Shown in pieces: positions 23,501-35,051 of a stretch of 64,000 bases of DNA (its first letter is position 1; every line of letters starts with the position of its first letter). The notes under the pieces are model-generated. The model ran no database searches. It was not told the origin of the DNA and saw nothing but the letters and a program-made list of their open reading frames with translations. This DNA comes from Patellaria atrata CBS 101060 (taxonomy: Eukaryota; Ascomycota; Dothideomycetes; Patellariales; Patellariaceae). The position numbers and the translations under genes were made by a program. The stretch covers positions 1-64,000 of the forward strand of contig MU006112.1 of NCBI GenBank assembly GCA_010093705.1, written 5' to 3'.

Positions 23501-24110
23501 GGCGTAACTGTTCGGGTGAACAGGAAAATACATCACACACGAAGTCTAATGCTCTCGCAATTGTCATTCGAACGCTCTGGAGTAGATCATCGGGGAGATC
23601 AGAGCCATCTTTACTCTTTCCGGTAGATCTTGATTTGGAGCTAGATAACTCGGAATGAATGCTGCAATGAGGCCGTCGTACCCATGCTTCGTGGTCGCCG
23701 CAGTCGCAACAAGCCGAAGCGTTTAATGCGACTCCGGGAACGACGACGTGGCCTTCATGGTCCGAGGCGAGTAGACATCTTTCACAGAGCACACAACAAT
23801 CATCTACAGTGCAAGTTTTGCATCTGTAGGTAGATTCCCCAGCAGAGAAAAGATGCCCACATGCAGCTCCCCTGGCTCCTTCTGTGTATTCCGAACCAAC
23901 CGTTATTCTATGTGCTTTCTTGAGGTTCCAATCATTAGGAGAGGACCCTGGAGTACCGTTTGGGAAGAATAGATGGAGCCAGTGTCCATTTGAGAGGTGT
24001 GAAAAGAGAAGTTTCAGAAGCTCGGCTTCTGATTGTCCTGTATACCGGTTTCCGTGATGTTTGGGGAGGTCTCGAAGCGCTTTACAGAGGTCTAGTTCCT
24101 TTTCTGACAT
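17561..24110 (-). CDS. UBR1: UBR1-type E3 ubiquitin ligase (N-recognin)
   Basis: Two exons, 24110-17911 and 17837-17561, give 2158 aa. The UBR box is at about residues 82-153 (CGHLFSAGESTYRCKTC, CCDCGDHEAW), and a ClpS-like type-2 N-degron domain is near 245-300 (SLIVWNDEKHT). A long acidic linker and a Pro run follow. The RING-type Cys/His region spans about 1345-1500 (CIYCQEE, GCAHMMHYSCF, FVCPLCKALGN). The conserved C-terminal UBLC domain starts before the intron and ends in exon 2 with FLSQKRYD...LRQAWL and the terminal GGWESL. The family binds destabilising N-terminal residues and misfolded proteins and works with Rad6-type E2s in cytosol and nucleus. The single 73-nt intron (GTAAGT...ACAG) splits a Gln codon. 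The gene looks complete and intact. Confidence 0.97.
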
Positions 24111-24750
24111 CGTTATAGCTAATACGTTAGCCTCAGGAGTTCTTGAGATAAAAAATGAGGATACAAATTTCTTTGACTTTGGCTCGGAGCAGTCTGTGAT
24201 TAAAGAGCACTATGACATCGTTATTTTCGAGTCAACTTGAGGCGATAAAGCTCCGCTGCTTTTTTACGCGTGTTTGCCTTTTGGTTGGTAAAGCTCCCGG
24301 TGGTGGCAAGTACATGAGGATTAGAAACAAAAAGGTTTGAGCAGCAGGCGGTACCGTAGTAACCGTACTGTAAGGTACCTGCTCCCGTCTGTCACACAAC
24401 CTGAAGCGAGGGCCGGCCATTGTCCACGCGCCCGCCCTTTTTACTGTATGGCAGTACAGAAGTCACTAGTCACAATAGAAGAATCGTTGGTGATTTGAGA
24501 CTACATAGATAGTGAAATGGGATCTATATGAGTTTTTCAGCTGAGGTAGTATTTTAACTCTCCGTCTTGCCTTTATGCTCAATATGCATTCTTCCAAGCA
24601 ATTAACAAGGATTGCGCTTAAGCTTGTAGCCATTCAAATAGGTTGAATGAATAAAATACAGCAATGTACAACTTCGCCCATGCAAGAAAGCCGCATAATC
24701 TGGTGGCCCTGGTGTGCTTTTGACTGTGCCGCACGCAACTAAACTCTGCC
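24111..24750. other. Intergenic region UBR1-QCR9
   Basis: It holds the UBR1 promoter and the QCR9 3' flank. Repeated GTACCGTA / CCGTACTGTAAGGTACC / TTACTGTATGGCAGTAC words occur at about 24350-24460. No gene is seen. Confidence 0.5.
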
Positions 24751-25176
24751 TTACTCCTCTTCCGCTTGCTCCATGTATTTGTGTTTAATGTCCTTCCATT
24801 GACGCTAGACAACTGTCAATTCACCGGCATTTCCCTCCCTGTAGGTTGTCGTCTACTCACGCCTCGATTTAATGAGTCCCATATCCTCTCTACGCCAGTG
24901 TCGAAAGCCCTGTGGTAGAGCAGAGGTTAGGTGTTGTACTTTTCAGGTATCGGACTTGAATCCTACATTTGAAATGCGAATGCGCTGACGAAGACTGTTC
25001 CGAGAAAGACAGTGTTTCTTCGCATGAAAGCGCTGTGATATTGTTAGGACGGTTTTCATCGTCGACGGAGGACGTGGGAGACGTGCTTGTAGATACCCGA
25101 TGCAATCTGCGCAAAACTGTGTCAGTGGCAATTGAACACTGAGAGATGTGATATTAGGAGTACTCACGCCTGCCAT
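24751..25176 (-). CDS. QCR9: Ubiquinol-cytochrome c reductase subunit 9
   Basis: Five tiny exons: 25176-25168, 25106-25087, 25032-24967, 24909-24861 and 24804-24751, giving 65 aa. The product has the family layout: MAGIASGIYNAFMRRN, a membrane helix TVFLGTVFVSAFAFQM, then AFDTGVERIWDSLNRGRQW and KDIKHKYMEQ. Its spacing matches yeast Qcr9 (Y-x-x-F-x-x-R-N-x-V-F-x-G). It is a small single-pass subunit of respiratory complex III in the inner mitochondrial membrane. Intron 2 (25086-25033, 54 nt) needs a GC donor (GCACGT) because no GT gives the right phase; it has a TCCTAAC branch site and CACAG acceptor. The other three introns are GT-AG. Confidence 0.88.
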
Positions 25177-25635
25177 CTTGACGGTCGATGCCTTGCTACG
25201 GAGTAGTGTCTCCTGGATTGTTGGAATGTATGTAGGTGATGTCGATGGAAAAGAGGTCCGGTGGTTGTGAGAAGCCGCATTGAACCTCAAAAGGTTCGAA
25301 AAAGAAGTTGCCTGATTGGCCCGAGCCCAACCCTTCCAAAATGCCTCCCTCTACAACACTAAGATGCTTCAATAACCCTCCTGAGGTAATTGCTACAACC
25401 CGCGAGACTTACCTTCACAAAATACTAGTCATCACTCCAACCTTACTGTGTACTCAAGGCTTTCTCTTTACCTCAAACTCATCATAATCAGGTCACCGAA
25501 TCTCTGCTTATACGGAACCTCATCGACCGGCCTACCCGGTTCAGGAACAAGCAACTACAGTTACAAGGTGGTAAATAAGTAATTCCAAAAAACTGAGCAC
25601 AAGGTTTCTAAAAAACCAAGTGCTAGAATAAGTTC
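25177..25635. promoter_or_regulatory. Divergent intergenic region between QCR9 and PYM
   Basis: The start codons of two divergently transcribed genes lie 459 nt apart, so both promoters must sit here or overlap it. No specific binding site could be named. Confidence 0.45.
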
Positions 25636-26325
25636 ATGACAATGGAACCCACCAACACCTCTAAATCAGGCATACAGACCTCCCCGAGTGGCTCTTCCTT
25701 TATCCCCTCCTCCACACGCGCGGATGGTTCCGTCCGCAAAGAAATCCGTGTCCGTCCCGGATATAAACCCCCTGAAGATGTCGAGGTGTACAAGAATCGC
25801 ACCGCTGAAGCCTGGAAGAACCGTGGCTCTGGAGGTATTCCAGGCGCGGAGAGTCTGAGGAGTAGTACTGGAAACGAGAAAAGTGGGGCGAGCAACAAAA
25901 ACGCAAAAAGGAGAGAGGCAAGAAAACGTGCTGCGGCTGTGAATGCGGAGCAAACTGGCGAGGACAGCGGGAATGCTGATGCCGTACTAAATCCTAGGTC
26001 AATATCACCGCTGAAAGACACGGCATATGCGGGAACAGACGAGACAGCCAAAGAGCGATTACGCCCTCCACAACCAAACGCACAGGAGCAACCGCAAGCA
26101 GTCTCAGAAACCGAGAAGGAGAAATCAGCTCGGAAGCTTATGAAGAAACTCCGTCAGGCACGTGATTTGAAGGATAAGAAAGAGCAAGGAGGGGCACTGC
26201 TACCAGAGCAGTTCGAGAAGGTGATAAAAATCAACGAGTTAATTAGGCAGCTCGATTCATTGGGATTTGATTCACAAGGGGAGAAGAAAAGTGTCACGGA
26301 GGAGAAGGGTACCACTTTCTCATAA
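25636..26325 (+). CDS. PYM1: PYM-like exon junction complex recycling factor
   Basis: Single exon, 229 aa. Residues about 12-60 carry the Mago-Y14 binding motif of PYM/WIBG: FIPSSTRADGSVRKEIRVRPG, then YKPPEDVEVYKNR and AWKNRGSGGIPGAE. The usual Tyr of the ERYIPSS element is Phe here. A basic SNKNAKRREARKRAA stretch follows, and a C-terminal helix (SARKLMKKLRQARDLKDKKEQG...LPEQFEKVIKINELIRQLDSLGF) matches the conserved end of the family. PYM binds ribosomes and removes the exon junction complex from spliced mRNA in the cytoplasm. It is convergent with FEN1 downstream. Confidence 0.92.
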   Translation: MTMEPTNTSKSGIQTSPSGSSFIPSSTRADGSVRKEIRVRPGYKPPEDVEVYKNRTAEAWKNRGSGGIPGAESLRSSTGNEKSGASNKNAKRREARKRAAAVNAEQTGEDSGNADAVLNPRSISPLKDTAYAGTDETAKERLRPPQPNAQEQPQAVSETEKEKSARKLMKKLRQARDLKDKKEQGGALLPEQFEKVIKINELIRQLDSLGFDSQGEKKSVTEEKGTTFS

Positions 26326-26722
26326 CAGGCATATCTTGCGGGTACTTCCAGAAGCGCTACAGAAGGTGAGTAAGGAATGTACGGAACGAATACATAATTC
26401 GTTTTCAAGACCAAATCTTGAGTTTCCAGCGAGGCGTTTAAGGATTAGTATGCGAAAAGCATATATAAGGCGTTTGGGGGTACTCGTCAAATTCAAGTAG
26501 ACCATGTAACTGGTATTTATCAACATGCAATCGCATATTGTATCAATTGACGCCCTCCAAGCTCCATGATCCATCAGATTAGGAGCCTCCACCTTGGATC
26601 GAACGCCCTGCAATTAACCTCCCATTCCTTTCTTAAGGTCAAAGACATGTCTCCGTGTAAATGTCACAACGCCATGCTACGATATCCCTTGAATCTCGTT
26701 GAATATACGCGGCCGCAGGTCT
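26326..26722. other. Convergent 3' region PYM-FEN1
   Basis: A 397-nt gap between two convergent genes that probably holds both 3' UTRs. Nothing else is recognised. Confidence 0.5.
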
Positions 26723-28109
26723 TCATCCAGCACCCCTAGGCTTTGACTTAGCAGCTTTCTTCTCCTTTGCGGCCGCTTTCTGCTTTTTCTTTTTCTCTTC
26801 GATCTTCTCTTCGTTCTTTCTCTTTAGTGCGGCCTGTTCTTCAGGAGTCCTCTGGACCGGTTTGAAGAATCCTTCTAGACGACTTTGCTGGGCAGACTTC
26901 AAGTTTTTTTGCAACCTTTGGGCTGCACCTCTTACCCTATCTTCATTGAACCCTTTGTCACTGACCAGGAATTTGACAAGGCCCTCGACATCTGGAGCTT
27001 CCCACTTGAAGTCACAGTCAGGATGGTCAGCATCACGGACGTCGGGTTCAAGGAACAGAGAACGAGCATCAGCATATGGCCAATCATCCGGAATAGTGTA
27101 CTTGGAAGACGACTTCATAAACTCCACAACCTTCTCAAGGGTCCCATGCTCACGAATGAGTTTCAATGCTGTGGATGGTCCAACCCCTTTGATGGGGTCC
27201 ACATAATCACAGCCAAGAAGGATACAAAGGTCGACGAACTATATGACAGTCTAGTGAGTATATGCAATTTCAAGAAAGACTGCGCTGGGTTTACCTGAGA
27301 TCTATCCATCTCCAATCCCGCCAAAACCCTATCAAGGTGGATTTCTTGGATCGGCTCCTTCCTCTGCTCACTAAATGTGAGATGGCGAAGGAGAATGGGG
27401 GAATTGAATGTGAGTGTGTCCATATCTTCTGAAGCGGCAGCATAGACCTTCTCAGCGCGAGCTAGGACGGCACATTGCGCCTCTGCTTCGGTCGGCGCAA
27501 TGATATACGGAATACCCATAAGCTTTAGTAACTGCTGACACTCCGCGTTATGTTCCCTCGTGACCCTTACAGTACGGCGAGAGAATCTCTCTACCTCCTC
27601 TGCCGTACCCGTCTCTTTGGCTTCTTCGTGCTGCTCTGCGGCCTCTGCTTTACGCTGGAATCGCTTCGCTAGTTCTCCGGACTTGAGCTTTGGTGGAGCG
27701 CCGTCGAAGACGTAGAGGGGTTTAATGCCATTGTCGACCATACGTAAAGTGCGATAAAACATTCCCATCAGATGTGAGGTCGTCTCTCCAGCGTCACTCA
27801 TCAATTGCTGGCCTTCCGATCGTACCGCAATCAGGAAACTATAAATACTCATAGACCTGGTGGGGAATATTAGGTACAGTTTATTTGGGAGGTAAAGATG
27901 AAAGCTCACGCATCCTACTTCATGTAAGCTTATTCTCTACGCGGTATATATACAACTTACGATGGCCACTTTTCTACCAAACTGATTCTTGATCTCGCCC
28001 ACCTTCACTGCATCGGGGCAATTGTCCTGAATGACCGAGTACAGACCTAAGGGTAGTTAGATCTTATCTTCTAAATGATGGTACCAATTTACAAACCCTT
28101 GATACCCAT
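26723..28109 (-). CDS. RAD27: Flap endonuclease 1 (FEN1/Rad27)
   Basis: Five exons: 28109-28097, 28046-27961, 27914-27910, 27856-27295 and 27238-26723, giving 393 aa, the usual length. It starts MGIKGLYSVI. The N region, arch and I region are intact: [60 protein letters not shown]. The PCNA-binding PIP box is QSRLEGFF, and the tail is Lys/Ala-rich. It cleaves 5' flaps in Okazaki fragment maturation and base-excision repair in the nucleus. Exon 3 is a 5-nt microexon (GATGC) between introns of 46 and 53 nt; it encodes Asp34, a metal-binding catalytic residue, and part of Ala35. Skipping it would remove that residue and shift the frame. Confidence 0.95.
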
Positions 28110-28582
28110 GTTGAGAGTATTGGGGGTGTCGAGTCTGAGTTAGATGGCAATACCTTAGAGAAAGTTGAGCATGGAAAAAGTTGAGTGACGTGACCGGGGA
28201 GCTTCAATTCGAAGCGCGTTTCAATCAACGCGTCTTACCGGGACTAGCGCGCCTTCAGTACTACCTTCCCATCTCATGTTACCCGAGACATATTTTCACA
28301 AAACTTAAATCTTCCTCTTCCAGGTTGTGTGCCGGATTATCGCGTTATATTTATCTTGAAGGTAATAATTAAATTTGAGGAACGTACCTTACCTTAGACA
28401 CTACATTTTCCATTGTACTGGACCTCCCTTACAGTAGCCATGGGGCCAAGATGCCTCGGCTGGACTTTCAGCTCCCGTCTGTGGTATCTCGGACATTTTA
28501 TGGGATTTTGTACTACATCCGTCTTTATATCTAGAAGAAATCCCCGGTTCTCGATTGCTCCACCGCTGCTTGATCGATCATC
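28110..28582. promoter_or_regulatory. Divergent intergenic region between FEN1 and glutaryl-CoA dehydrogenase
   Basis: The two start codons lie 473 nt apart on opposite strands, so both promoters are expected here. An MluI-type ACGCGT word occurs at about 28230 (CAACGCGTCTTACC). In yeasts that word binds the MBF cell-cycle factor that controls replication genes; a role for FEN1 here is only a suggestion. Confidence 0.4.
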
Positions 28583-30015
28583 ATGTTGAACCCAATTCGT
28601 AGGCAAGCGGTCAAGCAATTTACTTCTACAACTCGCAACGTCACTTTAGGACGCCGGTATCTCTCCGCTCCTGTAGCATTCGATTGGAGAGATCCATTGG
28701 GGTCTAATAACTTATTCACAGAGGATGAATTGGCAATTGCAGAGACCGCGGAGTCATATTGTCAAGAACGTCTCCTGCCGCGAGTACTAGGTTCGTTCCC
28801 CTTTCCATTCTAGCACACAGCATGCTTATTATCCCAACTAGAGGCATACCGAAACGAGGACTATGACAAAAAAATTCTAGAGGAGATGGGGGAGTTGGGT
28901 CTATTGGGGGCTACAATAAAGGGTTACGATTGTGCAGGTGTATCCAGCGTAGCTGCTGGTCTAATCACACGGGCCGTTGAACGAGTTGACTCGGGATACC
29001 GATCGGGAATGTCCGTACAGAGCTCCTTAGTCATGGGTCCTATTGATGAATTTGGTACAGAGGAGATGAAACAGAAATACCTACCAGGAATGGCAAGGGG
29101 CAAGATTCTAGGATGCTTCGGACTCACTGAACCGAATCACGGTTCCGATCCAGGTAGTATGGAAACTACCGCTAAGGAACACCCTAGTAAGAAGGGATAC
29201 TATTCATTGTCTGGAGCTAAAACCTGGATCACAAACTCCCCCATAGCAGATGTATTGCTTGTATGGGCAAAATTACAATCGACAGGTAAAATAAGGGGCT
29301 TCCTTATTGACCGGGACCAATGTCCACCAGGCACGTTAGAGACACCTGCTATCAAGGACAAAAATGGTCTTAGAGCGTCCATCACGGGCATGATACAGCT
29401 CGATGAGTGCCCCGTCCCTGAGGAAAACATGCTCCCCAACATTGAAGGCTTAAAGGGTCCGTTCAGTTGTCTCAACTCCGCGCGCTTTGGTATTGCCTGG
29501 GGAGTAGTGGGCGCATTGGAAGATTGCATTGCCCGAGCTAGAGAATACGCACTAGAGAGAAAGCAGTTCAAGGGGAACCCGCTTGCAAAATATCAACTAG
29601 TGCAAAAGAAACTTGCTGACGCAGCTACGGATGCAGCTTATGGCATTGCAGTAGCAACTCAGGTTGGGAGACTCAAAGACGAAGGGAAGATTGCGCCAGA
29701 AATGATATCGATGATCAAGAGGCAGAACTGCGACAGGGCTTTGGTGAATGCGAGAGCGTGAGTCTAAGGGTCATATGCCTAGGCACCAAGTCCATTAGCT
29801 AATTGTTGTAGGCTTCAAGAAATCTTTGGCGGAAACGCTGTTAGCGATGAATATGGAATTGGCCGACATGTAGCGAATCTCTTCGTAACGCAAACCTACG
29901 AAGGACAGAGTGACATCCACGGTGAGCCTTACAGAGAGCAGTACAAGCAACGGCTAACGATGTTATAGCACTCATTATTGGCAGAGCAGTCACTGGAATT
30001 CAGGCCTTCTGTTAA
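28583..30015 (+). CDS. Glutaryl-CoA dehydrogenase, mitochondrial
   Basis: Four exons: 28583-28790, 28842-29757, 29812-29921 and 29969-30015, giving 426 aa. The Arg/Ser/Thr-rich, acid-poor N-terminus ([19 protein letters not shown]) looks like a mitochondrial presequence. The acyl-CoA dehydrogenase fold follows, with [34 protein letters not shown] and [21 protein letters not shown]. The end ([19 protein letters not shown]...[24 protein letters not shown]) is closest to glutaryl-CoA dehydrogenases, with the catalytic base at about Glu405. The enzyme oxidises and decarboxylates glutaryl-CoA to crotonyl-CoA in lysine and tryptophan breakdown, passing electrons to ETF. Introns are 51, 54 and 47 nt, all GT-AG. 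A peroxisomal PTS1 is absent. Confidence 0.94.
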
Positions 30016-30889
30016 CCTGTAGATATTTCGTCCTGACTGTATATACGATATCGGATACGTAGGGTTCTGATGTGTTTCGTTCCGTATTTTCATATCGATC
30101 ATGGCGATGTGGGTAGCTGTTTTATGTTTGTTTTCGGCCTCTCGATACATTCCAGTATAGATGGTATGATGATTGTTATTCAGTACTCCACCTATCGATT
30201 GAGCCATCAGGAGCACGCGATCTGGCAGTGCCACATCCATGAGGACCTTAGGCGCGTATGGGTGATGAAACCGTGTGGGAATCACCTCAGTCGAGACACT
30301 CAACGTTTTGATGACCACATAGTGCACAATAATACGATTCCGCTACCTCAAGCTGGTCGTTCGGCGAGTCACGACTTCAATTATCAAATGCTTGGTCAGT
30401 AAGTTTGGAAATGAAGATCATTATTACTCTTCCTGTGACTCCGGCATTCGTTGTCTTTCTCTTTTGCTAGCGAGCGGCAAATCATGACAACGCACGGACC
30501 GTTGACGGAGGCTTTGGCCAGCTCCTTGTCCGCGCCTCAGCCCAAGCAAAACCATCACTTTCTTCCCAAGCAAACCAGGCCTGCCCCTCTTACCTACATT
30601 CACCACTTCCTTCTCCAACATTCACTTCACTCATAAGCTGCCTTCACCCTTCAAACCTCCCAAGATTCCTAGGTGTTCGGTCCTATAAGAACCTTCTAAA
30701 GTACGTTCGTGTAGTTTAACCCCGAAACTGCTTATCTGGAAGTGACTACCAACAAGCGGTCTGGCTAACTCTTTGATTCCGTAACCTGCAGCCGAGTTCT
30801 AACTTCTTCATCTACGTCGAAGAGCGTCACCACTCATCTTATCCTCTACAAAAAGTCAAACTCCCACAAACCCACACTCGCTATCAGAC
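30016..30889. other. Intergenic region upstream of the E2 gene
   Basis: It holds the 3' flank of the dehydrogenase gene and the leader of the E2 gene, which is CT/CA-rich. No gene is recognised. Confidence 0.5.
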
Positions 30890-31720
<831 letters not shown>

Positions 31721-32514
31721 CCAATCCCTTGGTCGGCGCAAGCGGTTGACGGTGCGAGGGATAAGTTTCTTAGCGATGGTGACCTCATTCACTATGGGCG
31801 TGGGGACGCAGAGCTGGCATAATGTTATGCGGGACGATGCATATCGGAATATACTCTTCATGGATTAGGTTTCTCTGAAATACTTCCCCCTGTGCGTGTG
31901 TGAAGGTTGCGAACACCTTTCTTAACCCCCTTTCTCTTTTTCTATGCGGTTCTCTCTGCTTAAGGGGATATGTCTTCTTTCCTCTTTGCGGGTAGATCGA
32001 AATCATCAGTTTCCTTCGATGCATATTGGGCTCCTTATTTCCTCCAATGGTACATGCGTTTATGGGGGGTTTTATATGAATTTGCATATCTAGATCATTG
32101 ATTAACCTGTTCATTAACGATTATTATGAGGCTTTGTGATGCGGCTTATAGAATATAACGTTCTATTCATTGGGTCACCAAGCCGGAGTCGGCCTGTTCC
32201 CGAACAGTTTTGAGGTCTTCACCATGCATTTGCTAGTTGCAGAAAATGTCGAAGCATATTCTTACCAGTCGAGGGGCACTGGCGGGAAATGTTGGGTTCT
32301 CAAATGGCAGTGAGGCCGTAGTCTTATGACCTAACTTACGTCAGATGGGAGCCCAGTGTGTAATAAAGATTATTGTCTGATTATCTAAGGGCACGTGCTG
32401 TCTAGAATAGTTGGCTATTGATTGGCCCAAGGCCCCTTCATCCGCTTTAGAACGATTCTACCGTACCTCCAATATCAAACAACAAACTAAAACACCACCA
32501 ACAATCTAAATATT
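31721..32514. other. Intergenic region UBC4-RIC8
   Basis: The 3' flank of the E2 gene followed by the RIC8 promoter. No gene or repeat is recognised. Confidence 0.5.
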
Positions 32515-34160
32515 ATGGCATCAGCTGGTTCTACAGAGAAATCAAGAGACATCGAAAAGATACTAAACCAACTCGAGGCAGACTTAGCAGAACCGCCTCC
32601 AGGTAAGCTTCATGTTATTCAAAAGAAAAATTATCTTTGCTCTCCCATTGTTAGCACATGTGATTCTTTATCCTAACCTTTAAGTTGATTAACATCGTAG
32701 CACACGATGGACTTCTCGAAAGACTGAGATCCCATATAACCAGACCCATTGGTCTTGGCCCGCTGAGTACGAAACGGGGGATCTCAGTCCTCCTTCGCTA
32801 TGCCTTTGACTCAGCCTCGTCAACGAGCAATCGTAGTGCTCGGAGGTGTCTAAGTAATGTCTTACTTCTAGTTCCAGCATCGAGACAGCATCTTGCCGAT
32901 AGTGAGTATGTAGGACATGTTGTTAATGCTATGAAGGTTTGTTTAGCCCCTTTGAGACACGATTCGTTCTTGATTTTTGGCACAGTTTAGTTCCTATATT
33001 GGTACTAATTCGTCCTTAGAGTGAAGATCTAATGGACCAACTAATCTCTGCGAGAATTTTATTTCTCTGTACCTTTGTTACCACATTTGACTTCGAGGCT
33101 TTGTTTGAAGAACATCACATCTCTGGGATTATCAACACAGTGAGTTCAATATCACTCCCTTATCAACCGTACATAATAACCGAACTTTCAGACGCTATCC
33201 CGATATTCCGAATTCATTGGTACAGGTCCGTCCTCCTCCCGACATGGGCCTTCATCAATCATGGCCGCGTGTGATGAGGTTCTAAAACTTCTCTACACCC
33301 TCATTGCGAAGCACCCATCAAGCGAACCCCTGTTCTCATCTTCTGTTACTCCTGTCCTTAAACTCTTCACTTCATTTTCATTAGCTTCACCTCCTTTGCA
33401 ACCCCCTATTTCTTCGCTGATAAATGCGCTCTCTATCTTACCACTACCAAAACAAAGTGATAATGCTTCCGGATTTACCGACTTATTCCCTGAATCTGAT
33501 TCTCATATCATCGTTGATCGCTTGGACAACATTTTACTCTCGACTATAGAAAGTTCAACACCTTCCGATTTAGATGCTCAGATATCCCCTCTTATCCAGA
33601 GCCTTCTCCGTATTGCAGAGGTTGCGCCAGCGAATCTAAAGACACATTTACAGTCCCAGTTGCTCCCGTCCTCGGAAGATCGGGAAAAAGTTCTCGGAAC
33701 AGGAGATTCGTTGCCAATGCGACTTCTACGCCTGACTAACGTACCCAGTGCTCCTCATCTGATGGAGCTCATTCCAGCTCTTCTGTTCGAACTCTCAGAT
33801 AAGGATCCAAGGAAGCTTGTCCAAAACATTGGATACGGGTATGCGGCAGGGTACTTGGCTTCACAGTCCATCAAACTCCCGGAAGATGCGCTTAGTTCCG
33901 CATCGGATAGGAGCAGAATCACTGAATTACCGGAGGGTGAGGACGAGTTAGAGGGTGATATTCCCGTCAATCCCATTACGGGGCAGAGGTTAGACAGAGA
34001 AGCAAAGGTTGAGATACCCGAAATGACGGATGAAGAGAAGGAGAGGGAGGCGGAACGCTTGTTTGTGCTGTTCGAACGGTTGAGAGCAACTGGAGTTGTA
34101 GATGTGGAAAATCCTGTGGCTCAAGCTGCTAGGGAGGGGAGATTAGAGGAGAAAGCGTAG
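32515..34160 (+). CDS. RIC8: RIC8 (synembryn)-like G-alpha chaperone/exchange factor
   Basis: Four exons: 32515-32602, 32701-32936, 33020-33139 and 33192-34160, giving 470 aa, close to fungal RIC8 proteins. It is an all-helical armadillo-like protein. The conserved C-terminal part reads NIGYGYAAGYLASQSIKLPE, then DIPVNPITGQRLDRE, then EMTDEEKEREAERLFVLFERLRATGVVDVENP, which is the part I recognise most clearly. RIC8 binds nascent or GDP-bound G-alpha subunits in the cytosol and at the plasma membrane, and is needed for G-protein-dependent growth and development in filamentous fungi. The N-terminal repeats are less distinctive. Introns are 98, 83 and 52 nt. Confidence 0.88.
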
Positions 34161-35051
34161 ATATCCTTGAAAGGGGTAGAGAGGCCAACTCTAGGACATG
34201 GGATGAGCTTCTACTCCTATGCGGTGGTTGGAAACATTGGTTATTTCCGCTACTTCTTTTGAATATGCCCCTGGACTGGCAAGGTTGTCACGTGAATCTT
34301 GACACTGGCTAATTGATATGTATCAAACGCCTTCTTGACTCTTCATTTCCTATATAGCAGAGTTCAGACGGGAGATACCATACGGGAGACAAGCAATGGG
34401 CCGAAAGGGGGAATGACCCGAAAAGGGAATGACCCTAAAAGGAAAGGGTTAGCAACCGAATGGTACAACCCATATTTGTGAACTCCTGATGCAACCAGAG
34501 GAACTGAATTATTCTTCAAAAAGAAATATAAGGGTAGTAAGGTATAGAATATCACCTTAATACTTCACCAACTTTGGATAGATCCATAGCTCAGCGGAAA
34601 GCCCACTCCCTACTTTTCGTCCCCCCGACTTTTGTCCCAAGAATCTTGTTACCGCTAAACCCGAAACGACAGGGCTGGGTCCACATCTTCTGGAGAGACG
34701 CTCCGAAACTGCAGCGCAACAAAAAGGAAGGACTCAATCCATCCAGAGGACCCTACCGCCATTGTCATGAATGATTGTCGATACTACGTCTACGAAACAA
34801 ACTTAAGACTACTTTGAATGGCACGCGCGACGTCGTACATCAAATCAGAGTTCCCGCCTCGTATCTCCCATGACCACATCCTCTGTGGTCAATCATCAGC
34901 CGTCATCAAACATCCGATGAGCGAGTCTCTACATCAATTATCGAGGCAAATTCTACGATAGCTCTGGATAGCTGTCGGTGCTGCTCCTAGCAGCTCTTTG
35001 CTTTGGAATTTACATGAGCGGAGGCTGTAAGGCGCCTTAAGACTGAGCATT
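34161..35051. other. Intergenic region RIC8-mitochondrial carrier
   Basis: No gene is recognised. A short direct repeat (AAAGGGGGAATGACCCGAAAAGGGAATGACCCTAAAAGG) lies at about 34398-34441. An isolated tRNA A-box-like word near 34587 has no matching B box. Confidence 0.5.

Noticed and set aside
33226-33245. Possible GTCCGT donor in RIC8 exon 4
   Set aside because: The frame reads straight through in phase into the recognised body, so no intron is needed.
34586-34597. tRNA-like A box (TAGCTCAGCGG)
   Set aside because: No B box (GGTTCGANTCC) at a suitable distance and no cloverleaf stems visible.
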